A DNA stretch of 64,000 nucleotides from Taklimakanibacter lacteus (GTDB lineage: Bacteria > Pseudomonadota > Alphaproteobacteria > Rhizobiales > Aestuariivirgaceae): the NCBI GenBank assembly GCA_003576695.1, contig QOZQ01000001.1:599101-663100 (forward strand). Reading direction: 5' to 3'. Of this stretch, positions 11,057-18,017 are shown piece after piece. Positions within the stretch are counted from its first letter, which is position 1, and the number at the start of each line of letters is the position of its first letter. Below the pieces are notes generated by a model, which made no database searches, was not told the origin of the DNA, and was given only the letters and a program-made list of their open reading frames with translations. A program made the position numbers and the translations under genes.

Positions 11057-14000
11057 CTAGCTCTGGACGAGGGATCCGGGCCTGCTTCCTCTAAGCACGA
11101 CATAGATTGCCGGTATGACCAGCGGTGTCAGCAACGTCGATGAGGCGAGCCCGAACAGCAGCGAGATCGCCAGGCCCTGAAAGATCGGGTCGAGCAGGAT
11201 CGTCGCGGCTCCGATCATCGCCGCCAGCGCGGTCAGAAGAATCGGCTTGAACCGGACGGCGCCGGCCTCGAGCAGTATCTCGCGCAAGGGCCTGTCCGCG
11301 GCGGCGCCATGGCGGATGAAATCGACAAGAAGGATCGAATTGCGCACGATGATGCCGGCAAGCGCAATGAAACCGATCATCGACGTTGCGGTGAAGGGCG
11401 CGCCGAAGAGCCAATGGCCCGGAACGATGCCGATGAGGGTGAGCGGGATGGGGGTCAGGATGACGAGCGGCAGCCGGAAGCTGCCAAATTGCGCGACCAC
11501 CAGAACATAGATTCCGAGAATGGCCACCGCGAACGCCACTCCCATGTCGCGGAAGGTGACATAGGTGATCTCCCATTCGCCGTCCCACAACAGCGTCGTC
11601 TTCGATTCGTCCGCCGGCTGGCCGTGAAGCCTGATCTCGGGCCTGGGCAGCGTGCCCCAGTCATGCGCATCGATCAGCCGGCCCACTTCGAGCATGCCGT
11701 AGACCGGCGCCTCGAAGCTGCCGGCGAGATCGGCCATCACCATGTCGCTGAAGCGGCCGTCACGCCGGAAGATCGTGGGCGAGCCCGCTTCGACCGCCGC
11801 ATGGACGACCTCGCCGAGCTCGACCACGCCCTTGCTGCCGGGGATGCTGTTGGCCGGAACCGGTGTCGCCGCCAGGGCGGCGTTCCAGGACAGGCTCTTC
11901 TTGGGAAGCCTGATGGCGATCTCAATCGGGTTGCGGTCCTCGCCGCGATGGGAGTAGCCGATCGACGTGCCGCCGAACAGCGAAGCGATCGTGTCATAGA
12001 CATCGCTTTGCTCGACGCCGAAGAATTCCAGCCGGTCCTGGTCGATGGAGAGCCTCAGCCGCGGTCGGGCCTCGCCGATCGAGTCGTCGACATCCACGAT
12101 GAACGGCACGGAGGCGAAAATCGCCTTGACCTCGTTGGCGACCGCGCGGCGCGTTGCGGCGTCGGGCCCGTAGATCTCGGCGATCAGGGTCGCCAGCACC
12201 GGAGGGCCGGGCGGGACCTCGACCACCTTGATGCTCGTGCCGAGGGGGGCTTCGACGGCCTTGAGATTTTCGCGCAGATCGAGCGCGATATCGTGGCTGG
12301 CGCGATTGCGCTCGGCGCGCGGGGCCAGGTTGACCTGCAGCTCGCCGAGTTCCGGGGATGCGCGCAAATAGTAGTGCCGCACAAGCCCGTTGAAGTTGAA
12401 CGGCGCGGCGGTGCCGGCATAGGACTGGATCGAGCGGACTTCCGGCAGCTTGCGGGCGATGTCGGCCGCGCCGAACAGCACACGCTCGGTTTCCTCGAGG
12501 CTTGCGCCTTCAGGAAGATCGACGACCACCGAGACCTCCGACTTGTTGTCGAAGGGCAGAAGCTTCACCGTCACCGATGTGGTTGCGAAAAGCGCCATTG
12601 CGGCGAGTGTCACAAGTCCGGTCGCGAGCAGGAAGGCCCAGGCGGTGAACTTCGACCGGATCACCGGCCGCGCCAAGCCCCGGTAAGCCCGTCCGAGCAC
12701 ACTTTCATGATGGACAGGGCCGGTATCGCTCCCGGCAGCGCGGCGCGGTGCCAGCTTCAGCATCAGCCAGGGCGCCACGATCACGGCGACGAAGAACGAG
12801 AAGAGCATGGCGGCCGAGGCGTTGGCGGGGATCGGTGCCATGTAAGGCCCCATCAGGCCGGACACGAACAGCATCGGCAGGAGTGCCGCCACGACCGTCA
12901 GTGTCGCCACGATCGTCGGGTTGCCCACTTCGGCCACCGCGTCGATGGTCGCCTGCAGGCGGGGCCGGCCGTCCCGCATCGCCCAGTGGCGGGCAATGTT
13001 CTCCACGACCACGATCGCATCGTCGACGAGGATGCCGATGGCGAAGATCAGCGCAAACAGGCTCACCCGGTTGATCGTGTAGCCCATGAGATTGGCGGCA
13101 AAGAGGGTGAGCAGGATCGTGGTGGGGATGACGACCAGGGTCACGAGAGCTTCCCGCCAGCCGATCGCGAGCGCGATCAGCACGACGATCGAGACGGTCG
13201 CAAGGCCCAGATGGAAGAGAAGCTCATTGGCCTTGTCATTGGCGGTCTCGCCATAGTTGCGGGTGATGGAGACGTCGACGTCGTCCGGGACGAGCCGCGA
13301 GCGGAGGAGATCGAGCCGCATGATGATGTCGTCGGCGACGACGACGGCATTGGCGCCGGTGCGCTTGGCCAGCGCCAGGCTTACAGCGGGCACGCGCTGC
13401 CATGCTCCATCCGCGGCGCGGGCATCGCTCCATACGCGGGTCTCGCGGGGGCTCGGACCAATGATGACCGATGCGACATCCTTCACATAGACGGCCCGGC
13501 CGTCCCGCGTCGTGATGAGAAGCAGGCCGATGTCGGGGATGCCCGACAAGGTCTGGCCGGCCGCGACGCCGCGCATGGCGCCGGCGTCACGGACTTCACC
13601 GGCAAGGAAGGAGCGGTTGGCATCGCTTACCTTGGCGACGAGCTGCTGCAGCGTGACGCCGAACAGCGCGAGCTTCTCGGGATCGGGCTCGACGCGGATT
13701 TCCTGGGGATTGCCGCCTGAAATGTAGGTCAGCCCGATATCGTCGACCTTCACCAGCTCCGAGCGCAGCTTGTCGGCGAGCTCATAAAGGTCCTTGTCGG
13801 TCCAGCGGCCGGCGGCCGCAGGCTTCGGCGACAGGGTCAGCACCACGATGGCGACATCGTTGATGCCGCGGCCGACGATCAGCGGCTCGGGAATTCCGAT
13901 GGGAATGCGATCCATGTTGGCGCGGATCTTTTCGTGGACGCGCAGAATGGCGTCCTCGGCCTTGGTGCCGACGAGAAAGCGCGCCGTCACCGAGACCCGG

Positions 14001-14275
14001 TCATCGACCGTCTGGCTGTAGATGTGCTCGACGCCATCGATGCCCTTGACGATCGCCTCAAGCGGCCTGGTCACGAGCTCCACGGCGTCGGGCGCCTTGA
14101 GGCCGTCGGCCTTGACGCGAATGTCGACCATCGGAACGCTGATCTGCGGTTCCTCCTCGCGCGGAATGACGAGGAGGGCGATGAGCCCCATCGCCAGGGC
14201 CGCCAGCAGAAAAAGCGGAGTGAGCGGCGAGCGGATGGTGGCTTGCGTCAGCCGGCCTGAAAGCCCGAGAGTCAC
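11057..14275 (-). CDS. RND efflux permease (AcrB/HAE-like)
   Basis: A 1072-residue inner-membrane proton-driven RND transporter. TM1 (about 18-37) is followed by a large periplasmic loop, TM2-6 (about 340-500), a second TM7 and periplasmic loop, and TM8-12 near the C-terminus. The TM4 proton-relay segment AIGILVDDAIVVVENIARH holds the paired Asp residues. The repeat-2 counterpart SMIGFIALAGIIVRNSILLVD is also present. The gene overlaps the adaptor start by four bases. The same operon begins with a two-Cys ArsR regulator, which links the pump to sulfide/persulfide response rather than drugs. No outer-membrane channel gene is nearby, so a shared TolC-like protein is presumably used. Confidence 0.9.
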   Translation of the reverse strand: MTLGLSGRLTQATIRSPLTPLFLLAALAMGLIALLVIPREEEPQISVPMVDIRVKADGLKAPDAVELVTRPLEAIVKGIDGVEHIYSQTVDDRVSVTARFLVGTKAEDAILRVHEKIRANMDRIPIGIPEPLIVGRGINDVAIVVLTLSPKPAAAGRWTDKDLYELADKLRSELVKVDDIGLTYISGGNPQEIRVEPDPEKLALFGVTLQQLVAKVSDANRSFLAGEVRDAGAMRGVAAGQTLSGIPDIGLLLITTRDGRAVYVKDVASVIIGPSPRETRVWSDARAADGAWQRVPAVSLALAKRTGANAVVVADDIIMRLDLLRSRLVPDDVDVSITRNYGETANDKANELLFHLGLATVSIVVLIALAIGWREALVTLVVIPTTILLTLFAANLMGYTINRVSLFALIFAIGILVDDAIVVVENIARHWAMRDGRPRLQATIDAVAEVGNPTIVATLTVVAALLPMLFVSGLMGPYMAPIPANASAAMLFSFFVAVIVAPWLMLKLAPRRAAGSDTGPVHHESVLGRAYRGLARPVIRSKFTAWAFLLATGLVTLAAMALFATTSVTVKLLPFDNKSEVSVVVDLPEGASLEETERVLFGAADIARKLPEVRSIQSYAGTAAPFNFNGLVRHYYLRASPELGELQVNLAPRAERNRASHDIALDLRENLKAVEAPLGTSIKVVEVPPGPPVLATLIAEIYGPDAATRRAVANEVKAIFASVPFIVDVDDSIGEARPRLRLSIDQDRLEFFGVEQSDVYDTIASLFGGTSIGYSHRGEDRNPIEIAIRLPKKSLSWNAALAATPVPANSIPGSKGVVELGEVVHAAVEAGSPTIFRRDGRFSDMVMADLAGSFEAPVYGMLEVGRLIDAHDWGTLPRPEIRLHGQPADESKTTLLWDGEWEITYVTFRDMGVAFAVAILGIYVLVVAQFGSFRLPLVILTPIPLTLIGIVPGHWLFGAPFTATSMIGFIALAGIIVRNSILLVDFIRHGAAADRPLREILLEAGAVRFKPILLTALAAMIGAATILLDPIFQGLAISLLFGLASSTLLTPLVIPAIYVVLRGSRPGSLVQS

Positions 14276-15258
14276 GGCTGCACCAGCTCATCGCCGGGCC
14301 GCAGGCCGGACAGTATTTCGACGCCGTCCGGCATGTCGGGCCGCGGCAGGTCGCGGCCGCGCTGAACCGGCACATCGATCATCGCCTCGCCTTGGCGCAG
14401 ACGGACATAGTCGACGCCGAAGCGGGTGGTGACGAAGCTCGCGGGAATGACGATGGCCAGACGCTCGCCGCCCGATATCCACACGCGAAGCCGTTCGCTG
14501 ACGAAATAGTCGCCGAGCCCCGCGACGACGGCATCCGCCATGACGCGGCCGTCCTCGATCTGCGGATAGACGAGCGTGATCTTGCCGAAGCGCGGCCCGG
14601 CTTCGCCGATCTCGCTGCCATCGAGGCGGATCATGTCGCCGGCCTTGAGGGCGCGGGCATGCCGTTCAGGCACCCTCAACCGCAGCACGAAATCCTGCCT
14701 GGCAATGGTGGCAACGGTCTCACCCGCCAGGAGGACCGCTCCGGCCGTCAGCGGCACCTTGAGAATGCGTCCGGCCGCAGGGGAGAACACATCTCCCTCA
14801 CTCAGCTGCTGGCCGATCACCAGGCGCTCGGCGGTCCGCGACTGAAGGGCGTTCTCGGCGACCCTGAGCGAGGTCTGTGCTTCGTCGAGCCGGGTGCGCG
14901 GCAGCGTGCCCCGATCGACGAGCGTCTTGATGCGGGTGAAGTCGGTCTCGGCCTGGGCTCGCTGAGCCTCGAGCCCGGCAATCTGCGCATCGAGCGATTT
15001 CATCTGCAGGACCAGCTTTTCATCGCCGATCCTGGCGATGATCTGTCCCTGTTCGACATGGTCGCCTTCCCTGGCCGTCAATCCCGCCAGCGTACCGCCG
15101 ATGCGGGCCCGGGCCGGCACGACATTGAGGCTTTCCACGGTTGCAAACACCGCCTTTTCATCGGCAACAGGCGTCGGCATCACCTTCAGGACCGTCGCCG
15201 CGACCGCGGCTTGCGCAAGCGCGAGGGCCAGCAGGCCCGCAATGATGAAAATACGCAT
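14272..15258 (-). CDS. RND efflux periplasmic adaptor (membrane fusion protein)
   Basis: A 328-residue adaptor joining the RND permease to an outer-membrane channel. An N-terminal signal peptide (MRIFIIAGLLALALAQAAVA) is followed by a split lipoyl/barrel-sandwich domain (IGGTLAGLTAREGDHVEQGQ and FSPAAGRILKVPLTAGAV) around an alpha-hairpin (about 85-140). A beta-barrel and membrane-proximal domain complete it. It is shorter than AcrA and has no lipobox. The stop overlaps the permease start (ATGA), so they are translationally coupled. It follows the ArsR-type regulator by 107 bases on the same strand. Confidence 0.88.
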   Translation of the reverse strand: MRIFIIAGLLALALAQAAVAATVLKVMPTPVADEKAVFATVESLNVVPARARIGGTLAGLTAREGDHVEQGQIIARIGDEKLVLQMKSLDAQIAGLEAQRAQAETDFTRIKTLVDRGTLPRTRLDEAQTSLRVAENALQSRTAERLVIGQQLSEGDVFSPAAGRILKVPLTAGAVLLAGETVATIARQDFVLRLRVPERHARALKAGDMIRLDGSEIGEAGPRFGKITLVYPQIEDGRVMADAVVAGLGDYFVSERLRVWISGGERLAIVIPASFVTTRFGVDYVRLRQGEAMIDVPVQRGRDLPRPDMPDGVEILSGLRPGDELVQP

Positions 15259-15365
15259 CTCGGTTCCTCTCCGGCCGCGGCATGGCGGCCTCTTTCTTCA
15301 TTTCCCGGGGCGAGGACTCATTGATCCTGATCAATGTCCTGTCCGGTTGCCTTCGCTAGCCTTTT

Positions 15366-15650
15366 CTAATTCGTGCAGAAGGCGCGGTAGACCGCCTTGA
15401 GCACGCTGCGGGCAGCTTCGCTGCTCAATGAATACCAGATGGTCTGGCCATCCCTGCGGGTTGTCACAAGGCCATCCTTGCGGAGAAGGGCGAGATGCTG
15501 AGAAACCGTCGAATCCCTGATGCCCAGAAATGCGGCGATCTCGCCGACCGAGCGCTCCCGATCGATCAGCTGGCAGACGATGAGCAGCCGGTGGCGATTG
15601 GCCAGAGACTTCAAAAGCTCACTCGCCTGGTCGGCAGCCTTGTTCATCAT
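15366..15650 (-). CDS. ArsR-family repressor, BigR/SqrR-like persulfide sensor
   Basis: A winged-helix ArsR/SmtB repressor of about 94 residues (LLKSLANRHRLLIVCQL, GIRDSTVSQHLALLRKDGLV, RDGQTIWYSLSS). It has just two cysteines: one at about 26 in the second helix and one two residues before the C-terminus (AFCTN). That spacing is what the BigR/SqrR persulfide sensors use; the ArsR metal-binding CVC motif is absent. The sulfide:quinone oxidoreductase gene is transcribed divergently from it, which supports the assignment. Starts at 15650/15647 (MMNKAADQ) fit the family; in-frame ATGs at 15668 and 15686 lie at or inside the putative operator. It probably heads the RND operon and represses both arms. 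Confidence 0.85.
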   Translation of the reverse strand: MMNKAADQASELLKSLANRHRLLIVCQLIDRERSVGEIAAFLGIRDSTVSQHLALLRKDGLVTTRRDGQTIWYSLSSEAARSVLKAVYRAFCTN

Positions 15651-15674
15651 CCGGATATCAATTCTCATACTTGC

Positions 15675-15698
15675 ATATATACGCATTATTGAATATAT
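15675..15698. promoter_or_regulatory. Putative BigR/SqrR-type operator
   Basis: An AT-rich inverted repeat, ATATATAC-N8-GAATATAT, lies between the divergent ArsR-type gene and sqr, about 50 bases before the sqr ATG. It departs from a perfect palindrome by one base per arm and resembles the ATTC-N8-GAAT pattern that I recall being reported for SqrR. No other strong inverted repeat was noticed in the spacer. Confidence 0.6.
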
Positions 15699-15747
15699 TG
15701 TCAAGCAACAGGCGCCGCCGAGCGGGCGCCGGCAAGGAGCCGACGAC

Positions 15748-17034
15748 ATGGCAGAGATCGTGGTGATGGGAGCGGGCCTCAGCGGGACGCTCATGGCCTA
15801 TGAACTGGTGCCTCAGCTTATGGCGGGAGATCGCATCACACTCGTCTCGCAGGGGCCGACATATCACTTCGTGCCCTCCAATCCGTGGGTGGCGATCGGC
15901 TGGCGCCAGCGCGAAGCGATCGAGATCGATCTCGAGAAGGTGATGCGCCGGAAGGACATCCGCCTCATGACGCAAGGCGTCAGGAAAGTGCATCCGGGCG
16001 AGAACCGGATCGAGTTGGCCGACGATTCTTCGATCAGCTACGACTATCTGGTGATCGCCACCGGACCGGATCTTGCTTTCGACGAGATTCCGGGGCTCGG
16101 CCCCAGGGGCCATACACAATCGATCTGCCATATCGACCACGCGGTGGAGGCGAAGGCGGCCTTCGACCGGTTTGTCGAGAGGCCGGGACCGATCATCGTC
16201 GGCGCGGTGCAGGGCGCCTCGTGTTTCGGGCCTGCCTATGAATTCCTGTTCATTCTCGAGACCGAGCTGCGCCGGCGCCGGATCCGGGATCGCGTTCCCA
16301 TGACCTTTGTCACCTCGGAGCCCTATATCGGCCATCTCGGCCTCGACGGCGTCGGCGACACAAAAGGACTCCTCGAGAGTGAAATGCGCGAGCGCCACAT
16401 CAAATGGATCACCAATGCGCGCGTGAAGACCGTCGAAGCGGGCAAGATGGACGTGGAGGAGCTCGACGAAGCCGGCGCGGTTCGCAAGAGCCATGAGCTT
16501 CCCTTCGCCTTTTCCATGATGCTCCCGGCGTTCCGGGGCGTTCCGGCGGTGCGCGGCATAGAAGGCCTGACCAATCCGCGCGGCTTCATCCTGGTCGACA
16601 AGTATCAGCGCAACCCGGCCTTCCCGAACGTCTTCGCCATCGGCGTATGCATCGCGATCCCGCCGGTGGGCCCGACGCCCGTGCCGGTCGGCGTGCCCAA
16701 GACCGGCTTCATGATCGAGTCGATGGTGACGGCGAGCGCATTGAATATCGGAGCATTGCTGAAGGGCAGGGAGGCGAAGGCGCAGCCGACATGGAACGCC
16801 GTCTGCCTCGCCGATTTCGGCGACAGCGGTGTCGCTTTTCTCGCCCAGCCGCAGATCCCGCCGCGCAATGTCAACTGGTCGTCAAAGGGCGAATGGGTCC
16901 ACTACGCGAAGGTGGCTTTCGAAAAGTATTTTCTTCACAAGATCCGCAAGGGTGAAAGCGAGCCATTCTACGAGCGCCTGCTGCTCGAGAAGCTCGACAT
17001 TCAGAAGATCAAGGAAGTCAAGGAGCCGGCATGA
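15748..17034 (+). CDS. sqr: Sulfide:quinone oxidoreductase
   Basis: A 428-residue FAD-dependent membrane-associated oxidoreductase that oxidises sulfide to sulfane sulfur and passes electrons to quinone. The FAD-binding VVMGAGLSG is at the N-terminus. Three cysteines line up with the catalytic set of the Acidithiobacillus enzyme as I remember it: C127 (SICHID), C159 (GASCFGPAYE) and C353 (AVCLADFG). GVPKTGFMIESM is also typical. The C-terminal amphipathic part (VHYAKVAFEKYFLHKI) fits membrane docking. ATG 15748 has AAGGAG upstream at 15734. The stop overlaps the thioredoxin start. Confidence 0.93.
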   Translation: MAEIVVMGAGLSGTLMAYELVPQLMAGDRITLVSQGPTYHFVPSNPWVAIGWRQREAIEIDLEKVMRRKDIRLMTQGVRKVHPGENRIELADDSSISYDYLVIATGPDLAFDEIPGLGPRGHTQSICHIDHAVEAKAAFDRFVERPGPIIVGAVQGASCFGPAYEFLFILETELRRRRIRDRVPMTFVTSEPYIGHLGLDGVGDTKGLLESEMRERHIKWITNARVKTVEAGKMDVEELDEAGAVRKSHELPFAFSMMLPAFRGVPAVRGIEGLTNPRGFILVDKYQRNPAFPNVFAIGVCIAIPPVGPTPVPVGVPKTGFMIESMVTASALNIGALLKGREAKAQPTWNAVCLADFGDSGVAFLAQPQIPPRNVNWSSKGEWVHYAKVAFEKYFLHKIRKGESEPFYERLLLEKLDIQKIKEVKEPA

Positions 17035-17483
17035 ATGGCGGCCGTCATATCGTCTGCGGCATGTGCGGCAAGGTCAATCGCGTCGCCGACGATCGGTCCG
17101 CAGCCGGGGCCCGTTGCGGCGCCTGTCGCGAGCCGCTGTTTTCGGGTCTTCCCCTCGAGGCTGACGAGACAGGGTTCGAGCGCCATGTGTCGCGCAACGA
17201 CATCCCGGTATTGGTCGACGTGTGGGCTCCCTGGTGCGGACCATGCCGTGCGATGGCGCCGATGTTCGCCGAGGCGGCGCGAATCCTCGAGCCGGATGTG
17301 CGTCTGCTCAAGCTCAACTCCGACAGGGCGCCGTCAGTGTCGGCCCGGCTTGGAATCCGTTCGATCCCGACTCTCCTGCTCATGAAGGACGGCAAGGTCG
17401 TGGCGCGCAGCTCGGGCGTGATGGATGTGCATCGGATCGTATCCTGGACGCGATCGAGCCTCGCGGGAGCGCATGCGGCGTGA
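17031..17483 (+). CDS. trxC: Thioredoxin 2 (TrxC) with N-terminal zinc motif
   Basis: A 150-residue thioredoxin with an N-terminal zinc-binding extension (C9-x2-C12 and C29-x2-C32) and the active site WAPWCGPC (C69, C72), the layout of TrxC. It reduces disulfides and, next to sqr, could reduce persulfides formed by sulfide oxidation; that role is inferred from position. It overlaps sqr by four bases (ATGA) and is followed after 35 bases by a DUF2892 gene, so sqr-trxC-DUF2892 form one operon. Confidence 0.93.
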   Translation: MNGGRHIVCGMCGKVNRVADDRSAAGARCGACREPLFSGLPLEADETGFERHVSRNDIPVLVDVWAPWCGPCRAMAPMFAEAARILEPDVRLLKLNSDRAPSVSARLGIRSIPTLLLMKDGKVVARSSGVMDVHRIVSWTRSSLAGAHAA

Positions 17484-17518
17484 CAAGGCCAAAGCCAATC
17501 TAAACAAGGAGATGCATC

Positions 17519-17740
17519 ATGAATCTGGATCGTGCCGTGCTGGCCTTCGCAGGCATCGTGGTTCTGCTGAGCCTGGCGCTTGGCGTATATGTGAGCTCAT
17601 ACTGGCTTCTGCTTACCGCGTTCGCCGGTCTCAACATGTTGCAGGCGGCGTTCACCGGATTCTGCCCTGCTGCGCTCGTCTTCAAGAAGCTGGGCCTGAA
17701 AAGAGGATGTGCATTTGACGAGGAGCGGAGTCTTCGTTGA
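17519..17740 (+). CDS. DUF2892 (YgaP-like) inner-membrane protein
   Basis: A 73-residue protein with two membrane segments (about 7-25 and 28-46) and the DUF2892 pattern FTGFCPAALVFKKLGLKRGCAF, with cysteines at 49 and 64. DUF2892 occurs alone or fused to rhodanese domains (YgaP) in sulfur-related gene clusters. Its position after sqr and trxC suggests a role in sulfide or persulfide handling, unproven. An AAGGAG lies upstream of the ATG at 17519. Confidence 0.85.
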   Translation: MNLDRAVLAFAGIVVLLSLALGVYVSSYWLLLTAFAGLNMLQAAFTGFCPAALVFKKLGLKRGCAFDEERSLR

Positions 17741-18017
17741 TGCAATTCAAGGCTTTTGCCCCGCGAGGGCGTACGCGCCGACCATGGGAATTCCCTGAAA
17801 GAACCCTCAGGACGGTGACGCTTGCTGCTCCGCTGGTCGCGGCGCCATGTCGGTCGCGTGGCCTTTGCCTGGCGGATGCGGCCGCACCGATCCCCGCTGG
17901 CGCGGTATTAACCCAAAATCAACGATGCGAAGACGAAGTGCCGGCAATTTAAGTGCCCTTTGCGGTTTGACTGCAATGATCGGAGGAATGCGGAATAACC
18001 AATAATATTAGGTAATT

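Noticed and set aside
11309..13720. 803-codon plus-strand frame opposite the RND permease
   Set aside because: Low-complexity Arg/Asp/His-rich translation and no motif; the permease on the other strand is intact.
17737..17952. 71-codon frame after the DUF2892 gene
   Set aside because: Overlaps the DUF2892 stop, has Pro/Arg-rich random-looking composition and no ribosome-binding site.
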